From Arthonia radiata (Eukaryota; Ascomycota; Arthoniomycetes; Arthoniales; Arthoniaceae): 64,000 bases of DNA. Under the pieces are notes generated by a model. It had not been told where the DNA came from. It was given only the letters and a program-made list of their open reading frames with translations, and did no database searches. This document shows, piece after piece, positions 1 to 12,950 of this stretch. The stretch's first letter is position 1, and each line of letters begins with the position of its first letter. A program made the translations under genes and the position numbers. Where the stretch lies: assembly GCA_002989075.1 (NCBI GenBank), contig PSQN01000006.1, positions 186,001-250,000 of the forward strand, read 5' to 3'.

Positions 1-430
1 CCCTGAACCAGCCTTACGACAGATTTTCCGAATAAGAAAGACTAGCATTACTAGCTAGACTTGGTATTAAACCAGGCGGGTTATATATAGGACGAATCCG
101 CCGAACTAGAGCAACCCGCCAGAGAGTTTAGCAGGGATATAGGATAGAGGCTACAGCCGTAGACTATATAGCTACGATAGCAGACTACCTCTATAAACTA
201 ATATCGGTTAACTTATTACTCTGTCTCAAACTTAATTACTTGTAATAGTAACGTGTCTCGTGCCTTTTGCGTTCGGCAGTCTACTATTGTGTTAGACTAT
301 TGCCTCGGTCCTTAAACTAAAGCCTTAATTAATTGCTTATATTATATATATATTACTTGTCCCTTGTTATCGCCCCTATCCCTTAAGCCTATAACCTCTA
401 TACTAGAAGACACAATCTAGCAGCGTTATA
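1..430 (+). repeat. Left LTR of the outer chromovirus (partial)
   Basis: This stretch aligns without gaps to 12,521-12,950, with differences that are almost all C/T or G/A changes. The first 24 bases of the LTR lie before the window; the full repeat is 454 bp. A TATA-like run is at about 341-352 and the end is marked by GTTATA. Confidence 0.9.
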
Positions 431-436
431 CTTTAA

Positions 437-1653
437 TCGATTGTTAAAAGATAATAACCGACAAAGAAAAAGGTATGTACCCTTCTGTCTTATAACTAAC
501 TCTAAATACAAGGTTTTATTAGAAGATATATCCTTATTAAGTGAGAAGGAACGCCGACTAGTAAGACGTTTACTTAGTTCAGTAATATTAGTACGAAGTA
601 TACCTACGTTATCTCGAGAACGTATCGAGAAGAAATTAGTATTAGTAAGACACTATGCTAAACAGCGTAACAGACTTCTTAACACACTTAAACAATTTGT
701 ATTAGATACACTAATACGATTTATAGTCGAATTAGTAGACATCTAAGATAACAAAGACTCGAACGATATATCTAACAAAATAACTATAATTAGAATTAAA
801 CCCTATTCGAGCGATTATATAGCTTTAGAACTATTTCTGACACTTTACGAACTTACTTTCGTACTCAACTTATCTAAGTTTAACAACAACATAAAGAAAG
901 TTATGTTTATAGGATTACAACTTAAAGGAGAACTACTACAATAGATTTTATTAATCCTACAAGACCGGTTAACGAACGGAGAACAAGCTAAGTAGGAAAC
1001 AAAGACACTTTTCGTTTACGCTAATTTTGTCTCGGCACTCAGAGACATGTACGGTAGAGGAGACCCTAAGAAGGATGCTTAATTCAAAATTTAGCAACTT
1101 CGGCAAGGCAATATACCAGCAGCACAATACGCTAGTAAGTTTATATAATATGCCTATCTTACGGAATTCGGAGAAGAAGTACTTATAAATTAGTTTTATT
1201 AAGAACTCAACAAAGATATTAAAAATATGTTTGTATATTAAGACAAACTAATATTCTTACTTACGTTTAAAACCTGCGCTATTAAGTTAGATAGGCGGAA
1301 CTAAGAACGACAACGTAAGAAACAAGGATTTTAGAACACCTAGACACCTAATACTTCTAAACAGCGTAACACAAGAGTTACTAAACTTATAGACCTTAAC
1401 GCCTTCCAGAAGAAATCTAGAAAGCGATATAGCAAACTATCTAATAAGAATAGAAAGTACCGACTTGCAAATAACCTCTGCCTCTACTATAGCAAAGAGG
1501 AACATCGAGCGAACGAATACCGCACTCTAAAATTAAAGAAACAGTTTCACCTTAAGAAGCTTTTAGTACTTATAAGAAGAAGCAGATATTAACAGAAACA
1601 GTTATAAGAAGATTTAGAGCTTAAAGTACTAGCAACCTACTTTATTGAAGACA
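437..1653 (+). pseudogene. Outer chromovirus gag region, 5' part (fossil)
   Basis: The stretch directly follows the left LTR and ends at the insertion point of the nested element. An open stretch of about 100 codons lies at 441-746. A zinc-knuckle-like segment (paired Cys, then His and an acidic/aromatic end) can be read near 1470-1530, the usual place at the end of Gag. The region is broken. The Gag call rests on position and this remnant motif, not on strong similarity. Confidence 0.6.
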
Positions 1654-1658
1654 ACGAC

Positions 1659-1932
1659 TGTTACGGAACTACCTCAGATCAACCAACTACCGCCTTTAGA
1701 AGCTGTTAACACGCCTGCCGCATTAGGAAGACTGTTCTTTGCCACCAATCAATTGCCAGTTTACCTTCTCTCAGCTTTACCTCCGGTTACCTAGGTAAAA
1801 GGTAAAGGCTTGGTAAACCGCTCTAACTAACTAAATAGCAGTTCTAGTTTCCTAGATAGTTGTTCTGTAGCTTTGGAATTCTATCTGTTTCTCTGTATAG
1901 TTAATAAGTTGTTCTTAACATCGCCCGTAACA
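1659..1932 (+). repeat. 5' LTR of the nested chromovirus
   Basis: This 274-bp repeat is matched base for base in length by 7384-7657. Its termini are the inverted repeat TGTTACG/CGTAACA. The pentamer ACGAC precedes it. Confidence 0.95.
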
Positions 1933-2449
1933 TTATTCCAAAGCTCTATCCCTTTTACCTATATATACGTAGCAGACATTAGTAGTGTTAATACCTACTA
2001 AAGACTGTTATACTGCACCCAATAAACCCGTCGAACTATTTAAGTATCCTTTAGCAAGACACAACTAATAGACGCTAAGCGAGGTAGTTAGTAGAAACTA
2101 AACTAAATTAAATCGACTTTATAGAATAGATTCCGCTGTAGTAAAAAGTATTGTTAACTCTACCTAAGTACGAAGCTTTAATAGTTATATACCTGCTATA
2201 TAAGATAGTACCTCGAGAATCGTTACTAGACCGTCTAGTTAGTAATAATAATACTAATACGTAATTCTACAGAGACATTAGAAGCTACGCGACAGACGAT
2301 AATATAATTAACCTAATAACGACCCGGCTAGAGGACTTTTCTATATTTTAGATAGAATTCTACGCCGAACATACTAATACTCAAGCTTAATTACGTAAGC
2401 TCTAGATTAAAGAGGACGAGCGTTAAAATCGTCGTTAAAATGTTAATTT

Positions 2450-5400
2450 CTAAATAATTAGAGAGAGTCGCGAAGAGACTACTAAGAAGACGCCTGTATT
2501 AGGCTAAATTAGCAATAAAGAGAAATCTAAGAAGATATCCGACCCTCCTATTTTCGCTGGCGGGGCCTTACAAGAGCTTAAGTTATAGATACGTCGTATA
2601 AAGAATAAGATACATATTAACGCTAATCGCTACTTATTAAACGAGGTTAAAGTAGCTTATATCCTATTACGCCTAAATAGAACCGCCGTCTAGTACGTAG
2701 AACCTTACTTAGACTGAGTCGAAGAGACTATACCGGAGGACGTTTATTAGGCGTTAGAGAACTGATACAGAGATCCGTTTCAAGAAGAAACTGCTTACAA
2801 GGGCTACCGCAACCTACGCCAAGGACAGAAGAAATTGTTTAAGTTTCTCGCTTAGTTTTATAAACACGCAATTAAAGCTAATATCGATAAACTAACTTAG
2901 CTGTACGACCTACAGAATAAGATTAATATTCCTCTTAAGGAAGCTATGCTGCTGTGTAAGCCTAGAACTGTTGCTAGTTATATTAAGGAACTCTAATTCG
3001 CCGACTAGAACATCTAGCAGATCAATAAGGCGAAGTCTCAAGTAAACGTAGTTAAGAAGAATAACTCTCAACTAAATCGATCTCTATAGTTACGGACGAA
3101 CTTAGCCCTAGCAGGAACTAAAACTCCTACCGCTACCGTTAAGCTCCTAACTGCTCTAGTAGTACGTCAATCGACTTTAAGCACGAACCCTTTTTAACGA
3201 AACGTAGAAAACATTACTTACTATAAGTATTAAAAGAAGGGCTATTACTAGAAAAACTGCCCTCTTAAGAAGACTCTAGCGCTAGAATAGAGAAACGTAT
3301 AGTCCTCTATAAAGTCCGATCGGAGCGGCTAGCATTAGACAGCAGTTAGGCTTTAGAGAAGTTTAATAAACCCTACTCTCTACCTTTAAAGCTAATCGGC
3401 ATTAAAAATAATATAAAAATATAGAACGACCCGTTTATCTAGATACAGCTATTAATAGCTAGCAACTAAAACTAAACTCCGCTTAAGTTCTTAGCGATAG
3501 TAAATATAGGTTGCTAAATCGCTGCCGTTATAGATTACCGCCTTGCAGAGAAGATTTACTAAACGTTTAAGATTAGCTTAGTAAAGCTAAATAAACCGAT
3601 TACTACCCGAGAATTTAAAGAACAGCCGGAAAAGACTATTAGAAAGGAACTATTCGTGCCGGTACAGGTATAAGACTACTAGATCCTGCGTACGTTGTTC
3701 TACGTTATCTAGCTAGAAACGCAAAAGATCTTGTTAGAGAAACGCTAGTTAGAAACATACTCCGTGTCGATAGACTATAAGAAAGAACTACTAAAATTTA
3801 AAAACGATTGTAAGTACGAGCAGAAGTCGGTGGAGAATTAGTTAACGATATTTAAATCTCTATCTGACTTAAGGCCAGCTCAAATCGATTCGGATCTGTC
3901 CCGAGACGGTCGAATTATAGAAGATAAGCGGCCCTTACTATTAGTAAAGGTAACGATACTAAAGAGGCTTAAGGCTAACTAGCAGGCCCAACCTCAAATA
4001 CCGATTAGCTCCGCTAGAATAAGCTCGATTAATTAAGAACAAGGAGCGTCGGTTGCCGCGGAAGGTGCTTGAAAGGCCTTCTTTAAGAAAGAGATATATA
4101 AGGAACCTAAGCCGCGACTTAAAAAGCGACAGAATACCTTTATACTTAGAAGCCCCTAGCAGATTAACTTTATAGGTGCAGCTTCGTTTCGATACCTGGC
4201 AAAGCAGAAGAACGCCGAAGTATTTTCTATAACTATAAAGAATATTGAATTCTATCGGGAAAAAGACTAAGAAACGATTGATTCGAAATTAAAGCTATCT
4301 AAAGAGTTCTGAGAGTTTTTAGATGTGTTTAATAAGAACGGCGCGGACAAGCTATTACCTTACCGACTATAAGACCTAAAGATAAAGCTGAAGCTTAGCT
4401 TTAAATTACCTTATCGAGAACTCTTAAGGAGAATATTAACGGAAGAGGCTAGTCTTATTAAAGACTACGTACGGTTAAACCTCGCTAAACAGTATATCTC
4501 GCTTAGCGACTTTTATTACAGCTCTCCGATTCTATTCGTTCGTAAACTAGAAAGTAGACTCCGTTTGTATGTTAATTACTAGAAACTAAACGTAGTTACC
4601 TAGAGAGACTTCTATTCGCTTTCGTTAATCAAGAAAACCCTAGCAAGGGTTACTAAAGTACAGTAGTTCTTAAAGCTTAATATCCGTTAGGCCTTTTACC
4701 GACTAAGAATAGCTTTAGAAGAAGATTTAAACCTTACAACTTTCGCTACCCGTCTTAAAAACTATAAGTACAACGTAGTTCCGTTTGGCCTGTATAATGC
4801 TTCTTCGGCCTTCTAACAATTTATAAACAATTTCTTTTTAAATATGCTTAACAAGTACGTATCGATTTATTTAGACAATATACTTATCTTTAGCAAGTTA
4901 AAGAAGAAATATAAGAAATATATTCGACAGGTCTTATTACGGCTAAGGTTAATCGACCTATACGCGGATATTAAGAAGTACGAGTTCTATAAGCAAGAGG
5001 TTAAGTATTTAGGCCTAGTTATTATATTAACCGGAATCAAAATAGACTTTAAAAAGGTTCAAGCGATTAAAGATTGGGAGAGACTTTAGCAAAGTAATAT
5101 TACTGCCGTACAGCGGTTCCTAGGGTTTTACAACTACTATCGATAATTTATCTAGAACTTTAGTAAGATAGCCCGCCTACTAAACAGCCTAACGAAGAAG
5201 AATAGCGGACCGTAGGACGATAGCTACGATAGAGCCTTTAAGCACCTTAAAGAGGAAGTTAACAAGAAACTAGTTATAACGTACTTCCGTTTAAATAAGC
5301 AATTATTTATAAAATACGATTCTTTAGATTTAGTAGCGACAGGTATTTTATCGCAACTTAACAACGATAGCTAACTAAGACCAGTAGCCTACTAGTTCTT

Positions 5401-7330
5401 AAGCCTTAACCCTACGGAGCTAAACTATGCTATCTATAATAAGAAATTATTGGCGATCGTTAAGTTCTTTAAAATATTCTAACCGGAGCTATAGTCTGTG
5501 CCTACTAACAAGCTAACCTAAATTCTTACCGATTACTAGGCATTAAAGTACTTTATGTCGATTAAGTAACTAACCCGACAATAAGCCCGATAGGCCGAGT
5601 TCCTCTCAGCATTCAATTTTAAAATTACGTACCGCAGAGGAGCGGCGAACGAGAAGGTAGACGCTTTAATAAGAAGAGCTCCGGGCCTAAGAGCAAAAGA
5701 AGATTCTAATATATTTCAAACGTTGTTGCCCGCTAGCAAACTGTTTACAGAGGTCTAAGAAGACTATTAAGTGTGCTTAATCGATACGGAAGACGAGACC
5801 GAACCTCTAGCGGTACTTAAAGAATTAATAAAAGAAGCGAATACTAAAGATAAAGCCTTTAATCGTATCTATAAAGCCCTAGCTAAGTATAAAGAAGACG
5901 ATCTAATCGATAGGAACGTTGAAGGCTATTATCTACTACTATGCTTAAATATTAATAGACTGCTATTAGTACAAGAACGCTTAGTAGTGTCTAGTTTCTA
6001 TATTACTAAAGTAATTAATAAGATACATTCTTTAATAGAAACAGGACATCTAGGAGTTAAAAATACAATTCGTTAGCTCGCTAGATACTACTAGTTTTCC
6101 TAACTGTTAAGAAAGATAAAGCAGTTTGTTAATAATTGCTATATCTATAGAAGAGCTAAGCTAAGAAACGAGAAGCTAGCAGAGCTCCTTTAGCCGTTAC
6201 CGGCCTCCGAGAGGCCTAACTTAGACTATACCATAGATTTTGTTACTAATCTACCGAAGTCTAAACTAAACAAAGACAATGCTATCTTGGTGCTAGTTAA
6301 CAGATTAGCGAAGCTAAAAATATTTCTCTCCTATAAGTTTAGACTTAGCGAAACAGATACCAAATCGATAGTAAACCTAATTTACTAGAATATATAGTAC
6401 AAACGAGGACTTCTAAGGTTCCTAACGTCTAACTAGGATCTATAGTTTGCTAGCGTAGTTTAAAGACACTTAATAAAGCGCTTAAAAGTAAATACCAAGC
6501 TCGCAACCGCTTACTACCCCTAAACCGATAGCTAGTCCGAGATCTCTTATTAAGGTATAAAGGTGCACCTAAGAATATTTATAAATTACTATTAAGACGA
6601 CTAGTACAACAAGCTTCCCGCGGCTAAGTTTGCGGCGAATGCTACGGTATCTAAAATAACTAAAATGTTACTATTTAATATAACCTATAGATACGAACCC
6701 TAAATAAGCTTCGAACCTACAACGGAACCCGTTAATTAGAACTAAACTGCCTACAAGAGGGTTTAATTAGACAAAGCAGAGGCTGTAAGCAACCGTTTTT
6801 AGAAATTATAGAAAGAAGAGAAATTAAATATAAAATAAGCTTAACTTAAGATAACGGAGCAGGCTAATAAACAGAGGTCTAATATAACCTTCGAAGTTAG
6901 AGACAAAGTATAGCTGTTAACTAAGAACATTTAAATAGAGCGACTATCAAAGAAGCTAGATTACAAGTATATCGGACTATACGCAATTACGTACCGCTAA
7001 GGAAATACCTATATACTAGACCTTCTAGATTCAATAGAAATCTATAAAACATTTAATTCCTCGATATTGTTAAGAGACCCTAACAAGCCTTTAGAAGGCT
7101 AGAAGTACCCCGATCTAGAGCCTATTGTAATTAACAATAACAACGAATAGATCGTTAAAGACATTATTAACGTACAGAAAAGTCGAAAACGAATCTAGAC
7201 CCGCGTAAAATAGTACGGCTACAACGAAGACTAGAAATAGTACCCGATTAAAGACTTTAAACACGCTTAGAATCTACTAGAGAGCTTCTATGAGAAATAC
7301 CCGAGCAAGCCAAGACCTAGGTAGTTGAAA
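2450..7330 (+). pseudogene. Nested chromovirus gag-pol region (fossil)
   Basis: In order: capsid-like sequence about 2560-3010; a CCHC-like knuckle near 3219-3268; protease-like sequence about 3420-3700; reverse transcriptase about 4430-5090 with the YxDD-type box seen as YLDN followed by ILIFSK near 4865-4900; RNase H about 5280-5650; integrase about 5970-6720 with its HHCC zinc part near 6020-6180; and a chromodomain about 7125-7320, ending in a KYPSKPRP-like tail. The chromodomain at the C-terminus places it in the chromovirus branch. It is not functional; breaks are numerous across every domain. Confidence 0.85.
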
Positions 7331-7383
7331 CCCTCTATTATCTCGCTGGTTGAGAGCAACTAGCTTCTCGAAGGGGGGGATAG

Positions 7384-7657
7384 TGTTACGAAACTACCTT
7401 AGATCAATCAACTACCGCCTTTAGAAGCTATTAACACGCCTACCGCATTAGAAAGACTGTTCTTTGCTACTAATTAATTGCTAGTTTACCTTCTCCTAGC
7501 TTTACCTCTGGTTGCCTAGACAAAAGGTAAAGGCTTGGTAAACCGCTCTAACTAACTAAATAGCAGTTCTAGTTTTCTAAATAGTTGTTCTGTAGCTTTG
7601 AAATTCTATCTGTTCCTCTATGCAGTTAATAAGTTGTTCTCGATATCGCCCGTAACA
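7384..7657 (+). repeat. 3' LTR of the nested chromovirus
   Basis: This is the partner of 1659-1932, with the same length and the same terminal inverted repeat. It is preceded by a G-rich polypurine tract and followed by the target-duplication pentamer ACGAC at 7658-7662. Confidence 0.95.
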
Positions 7658-7662
7658 ACGAC

Positions 7663-10600
7663 AGCGAACAATTACAATTGTCTACTCTGTAGAGAACAAT
7701 AGAGTTCGAAGTCAACGTACCTGCTTAGAAGGAATATATCTAGAAATACTATATTTCTCAAGAATTTATAGCTATGCTTGCTACTAAGTATAAAAACAAC
7801 AATATTGGAGCGGAAAATCTACTATACCAGCTTACCGGAGATAAGTAGTATAAGCTAATATAGCAAGAATTAAATAACTAGACAGATAATAAAGAATGAA
7901 GGAACCCTCTAGAACTAGTTAAAAAAGACAACAAATAAACTACCTTAGTCAAGACTCTCCTTAAGAGTAATATAGACTGGAACGATGTATCTAAGATATA
8001 CGACTATATTACAAATCCGCGACATCTTAACGACAATATGAACGAAACTTAAGATAAAGGCTACAAATCCGATAAATCTAATGTTAAAGTATATAACGAT
8101 ATAGATGTTACCTTTAGACAAATAAAATAAGTTGATATTGTCTTTCTATTACAATTACCAATTATAAACCTATTTGCAACAGTTATAATCTTACTAGACT
8201 GAACGGTAATTGTACTCTTCAAAGAAAACGATAAATAGAATATCCGGATTATTGGACGTTCTGGCCCTAACGATATTGAATTTAGACAGGCAGTACTACA
8301 AGAAATAGGACGACGGTAGTTTTTTATCCGACTAAGACAATAGTCGGAAAACGCTAACGTCGCCTTAACGGGGAGATTGGTGCGACGACTAGTGTCTCCC
8401 TATTTAAACTCTGTTCCTTTACCTAAGGAAGACGAGGTCAAGAAAGAGTAAAAATCCTACTTAACAGAATACTAGTAACTGCAATAATTGATACCGGCGC
8501 TATAGGAAATTTTATTTACCCAGACACCGTTAAGAATATTAAAGAAAAAACATAGAAAAACGAGAAAACCTATTAGTTGCAAGTTGCTAATAATACAGAC
8601 GCAGCATATTAAAACGGCTTAATTACACATAAAGTTAGAACTATTATAAGAACAGAAAATATAAAGACTAACATTGTGTTACACGTAATAAACATAGAGA
8701 CTTATTAAGTTATCCTTAGAACGCTATTTCTTAATAAGTACTTACTAACATAGAGGCAAACACTAACACAATTTGCGATTTACGACGCAAATAATACTAA
8801 CCGGCATAAAGAGAGATTGTCTATACTTAGTAGTTAGGAAGACAATTCGCAGAATAAGGCCTTTCTGCACGACAATTTATTTCTATATAGAATATATAGA
8901 TAGGTAAAGAAGACAATTTGTATAGTAATAACGATAGACTTAAGCCCGGCTTTATCTACCGAGTATTAACAGTACAAACAAGTTTTCTAAGAAGATACCG
9001 ATAACGAGCTCCTAAAGCATACACTTTAAGACTATAAGATTAAACTTAAACCTAACACCAACCCTAGAGGAACGAAACTCTATAAAATAAACCTAGTACT
9101 TTAAAAGGAATATCGAAAATATATCGAGAAGCTACTTAAAAGGGGATTTATCCGAAAATCCGAAGCCCTAGTAGCCTATTTACTGTTCTTCGTCCCAAAG
9201 AAGAGAGAAAAGGTCCGATCTGTCGTTAACTACCGACTACTTAACGATATTATGCAAAAAGATAGATACCTATTGCCTCTTATAGAAGATATACTTAACT
9301 GTCTCTAGGAAGCAACCTAGTTTACAAAAATAGACCTATAAGGAGTATATAACCTAATTCAGATTAAAGAAGGAGACGAGTGGAAGACAGCCTTTAAGAC
9401 AACCTTAAGTATATATAAATACCTCGTAATGCTATTCAGACTTAGTAACGCCCCAGCAACATTCCAAAAACACATTAATAACGTGCTACGCAAGAACCTT
9501 AATATTTACGTTCTTGTCTATATAAACGACATTATTATCTTCTCTAAGACGTTAGAGAAATATAAGAAACATATTAAATAAGTTCTAAACCAACTCTAGA
9601 AGTACGAACTCTGAGTAGAACTCGTTAAGTACAAATTCTACGTTAAGGAAATAGAGTTCCTTAGATACTAAATTAGCGGAAAATACATTAAGATATTAGA
9701 AGAGAAAGTAAGAGTTATTAAGGAATAGTTAATATTAAAATTAGTTAAAGACATCTAGTCTTTTCTCGACTTTAGAAACTTCTATAGAAGGTTTATAAGA
9801 AACTACTCTAAAGGAGGGAAAGCCCTTACTAAGCTAATAAGAAAGAGAATTCCGTTCGTGTAAGGATAACCTTAGTAAGAAGCATTCGAGAAGCTTAAAT
9901 TACAGTTTACATCGGAACCAGTATACATTCCGTTTAACTACAAAAATCCGATTACGATCGAAACCGACGCGTTAGATTACGCTATTAGAGCATACTTAAA
10001 CTAACCTAAGGAAGGAAAGCTACACCCAGTTGTGTTCTACTTACAAACAATAATAAATCTAGAACTCCGATACAATATCTACGATAAGGAGCTACTTAAA
10101 ATAGTTAAAGCGCTTAAACATTAGAAACTCTACTACACTATAGCCAAACATCAAATCTACGTTATTACAGACTATAAGAATCTTACGTACTTTATAAGTA
10201 TAAAGGTTCTTAACAGGCGACAAACGCGATAAACAGAAGAGCTCGCAAACTTCGACTACCGGATTATCTATACTAAGGGATCAGAAAACGGAAGAGTAGA
10301 TGTACTCAGTAGACGACCAGACTACTTAGAAAACAAGAAACAGTTCTTACACGCTATATTTTAAGAGAACTAAGACGGTTTATTAGAGAACAACAAACAT
10401 ACGCTCGCAACAATTCTAACAATCGAACAAAGGCTATTAAAAGAATAAATCCTTCAAGCTTATAAATCGGATCTATACGTTAAGATATATAATAAGTATT
10501 ATAAGGATAATTCTCTCGTCTACGTAAAAGAAAAGGTCTACGTTTCTACAGCGCTATAGAAAGAACTTATTTACAAACATTATAAAGTAGAATACCGAGG

Positions 10601-11810
10601 AATAGGATCGACGATCAAAACGATATAACAGCGATATTTTATCTCTAGACTGCAAAACAAAATTATAAGACTTATAGACGACTGCGATATTTGCAAGAAA
10701 AGTAAATACGAACGTTATAAATCTTACAGATTACTATAACTACTAGAGACCTCGGAGGCTCTATAGCATTTAATTATTATAGATTTTATTACTGACTTAC
10801 TTAAATTAAAAGAACTAGGAAACACTACGGTATACGATACTATCTTTATAATAGTAGACAGACTTATAAAGTACGCGTACTTTATACTAGTAGTACAAAC
10901 AAACACGGCAGAGAACCTTGCATTTGTTCTGCATCGAATTATTATTGTAGTGCATAGCGTATCTAAAGAAATAATCTCTAACAGAAACAAACTCTTTATA
11001 TTAAAATTCTGGACCTTACTTATAAGACTTATAGATATTAAATATAAACTATCGATATTGTTTTATCCTTAGATAAACGGACAAACTAAGTAGACCAACC
11101 AGACACTTAAACAGTTCTTACGCGCATACGTTAACTATAAGCAAAACAATTGGGCAGCACTACTGCCGCTCGTATAGTTCGTTTACAATACAAACTATAG
11201 TTCTTCTACGGGCGAAACACTATATTACGCAAACTATAGACTCTATTCTACTCTTATACACGACTTATTGGTATTAGACCTTTTTTTGGAAAAAGCGAAG
11301 ATCTCGAAAGATAAACTAGTAACCTTGTACAAGTAGTTAACACTTAAAGTTACTTTTGCGTTATTAAAGCAGAGTTATTAAGCCAACAAACATAGGTCGT
11401 GTGAACCTAACTTTAAGCAGGGGAACAGCGTTTACCTTCGCCGTAAATATATTAAAACAAGAAGACTAAACAGTAAGTTAGATTATACAAAGCTTGGGCT
11501 ATTTAAAATTAATAAGAAACTAGGACCAGTTACGTTTAAACTTAGACTTCTAATAACGATATGCATACATTTAGTCTTTTATAAGTTACTACTAGAACCA
11601 GCATCTAATATTAAACTACCAGGACCTATTTACTTGGACGACTAGATATAGGAACTAGAATATAAAGTAAAAGAAATACTCGATAACCGCAAACAGAGAG
11701 GAACACTTTAGTACCTCGTTAGATAAAAGGAATACTCCGACAGCGAAAATTCGTGGGAACCAGTTAAGAATCTTAAACGTTGCTAGTACCTCCTAAACTA
11801 GTACTAATAG
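7663..11810 (+). pseudogene. Outer chromovirus gag (rest) and pol region (fossil)
   Basis: This continues the interrupted frame after the nested element. Visible parts are an aspartic-protease remnant with a DTG-like core near 8480-8530; reverse transcriptase about 9170-9700, with a fingers motif near 9190-9240 and the YxDD-type box followed by IIIFSKT near 9510-9550; RNase H about 9960-10,260; integrase about 10,440-11,300; and a chromodomain about 11,650-11,810 that still shows the SWEP motif. The order is canonical for chromoviruses. The region is broken many times and carries the RIP-like composition. Confidence 0.85.
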
Positions 11811-11829
11811 AGTTAAGCTGACCCGATAG

Positions 11830-12284
11830 AGCCTTGTTAATAATAAACTCTATACCGCTCGGTATTAACTAGTTATATTCTAACTCTATTATTAACTTCT
11901 CCTGTTCCAGCAACTTATCCTAAGTATTTAAATCGACACGCTCTTTGTTTAGATCGGCTAACTTTTGCTCAATTATAAGCTTAGCCCGCTTAGTATCCAA
12001 CTCGGCTTATTAAGCTTCTACTCTCTTACAACGCGCAATACGCGCTTCTTTATCGGCCGAGTTTAAACGTCTTTAAATCTCGTTACTTCGAGAATTAAAT
12101 ACCTCTACTATAAGACAAGTTAGTATAAGCTAAATACAGAACAATAAGTAAAACACGGACCGTTAGCCTGAGTAATCGCTACGTTATAGCGCTTCCCTTT
12201 CTCGGTACAAGGAATATAAGTAATCTCCTGGTATACAAGACAGTACCTCTTTAACTGTCGGATACAGTTTAAACAGAGAGGCAT
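11830..12284 (-). pseudogene. Opposite-strand accessory frame of the outer chromovirus (fossil)
   Basis: Between the chromodomain and the right LTR the minus strand carries a protein-like frame that runs toward the pol genes. It opens with MPLC, continues with about 40 cysteine-rich residues including a CTEKGKRYN segment, and ends in a charged stretch rich in Lys, Glu, Ala and Leu that looks like a coiled coil. It is broken by several interruptions. A frame with a similar opening and layout occurs at 13,052-13,800 in another element. Function is unknown; the cysteine pattern suggests metal or nucleic-acid binding (inference). Confidence 0.55.
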
Positions 12285-12496
12285 GTTGTTAAGAACGACC
12301 CGAGGCTTGTTTAAGGACCGAAAGGATTTACGCGAAGGTTCAGAAAGCGGCTTCTAACGGCGGAATTTAGTAACAGCACCACGAGATTTTAGTATAATAA
12401 CTTATAGAAAAGAAAATACTGAGGGCGACAGACCGACTTATAAGTATTTACGGCGCAGCTAGTTAATCGAGGATAATTTAACCTTAAGAGGGGGAT

Positions 12497-12950
12497 TGTA
12501 TAACAGCTATATAACTAAATTCCCGAACTAGTCTTACGACAGATTTTCTAAATAGAAAAGACTAGTATTACTAGCTGAACTTAGTATTAAACTAGGCGGG
12601 TTACGTATAGAACGAACCCGCCGAACTAGAGTAACCCGCCAGAGAATTTAGTAGGAATATAGAATAGAGGCTATAGCCGTAGACTATATAGCTACGATAG
12701 CAGACTACCTCTGTAAACTAATATTAGTTAACTTATTACTCTGTCTTAAACTTAATTACTTGTAATAGTAACGTATCTTGTATCTTTTATGTTCGGCAGT
12801 CTGCTATTGTATTAGACTGTTGCCTCGGTCCTTAAACCAAAGCCTTAATTAATTGTCTATACTATATATATATTACTTGTTCCTTGTTATCGCTCCTGTT
12901 CCTTAAGCCTATAACCTCTGTACTAGAAGACACAATCTAGCAGCGTTATA
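12497..12950 (+). repeat. Right LTR of the outer chromovirus
   Basis: The LTR is 454 bp, beginning TGTATAAC and ending GTTATA, so its termini are inverted repeats. It directly follows a purine-rich tract (12,486-12,495). It is unusual that the bases just after it (12,951-12,960) are the complement of another purine tract. Confidence 0.9.

Larger units (their letters stand above)
1659..7657 (+). mobile_element. Nested Ty3/Gypsy chromovirus, fossil, with both LTRs and target duplication
   Basis: The element is 5,999 bp and is bounded by two 274-bp LTRs beginning TGTTACG and ending CGTAACA. It is flanked by the identical pentamer ACGAC at 1654-1658 and 7658-7662, a standard 5-bp target duplication, so the boundaries are exact. 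It inserted into the outer element after that element was in place. Internally it carries gag with a CCHC-like knuckle, RT, RNase H, integrase and a C-terminal chromodomain, then a G-rich polypurine tract (about 7371-7380) before the right LTR. By eye the LTRs agree at roughly nine positions in ten, with mostly transition differences, so apparent age is inflated by RIP. It has dozens of breaks. Confidence 0.95.
1..12950 (+). mobile_element. Outer Ty3/Gypsy chromovirus, fossil, interrupted by a nested element
   Basis: Long terminal repeats at 1-430 (left end cut by the window) and 12,497-12,950 lie in the same orientation. The internal part holds gag-like sequence (437-1653), then, after the nested element, protease, reverse transcriptase, RNase H, integrase and a chromodomain (7663-11,810), an opposite-strand frame (11,830-12,284) and a purine-rich tract (12,486-12,495) directly before the right LTR. 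The order protease-RT-RNase H-integrase-chromodomain identifies a chromovirus (established for Ty3/Gypsy). The element is broken throughout, with dozens of breaks and a strong RIP-like excess of TA. Without the insert it is about 6.95 kb. It predates the nested element. The 5-bp target duplication cannot be checked because the left end lies outside the window. Confidence 0.9.
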
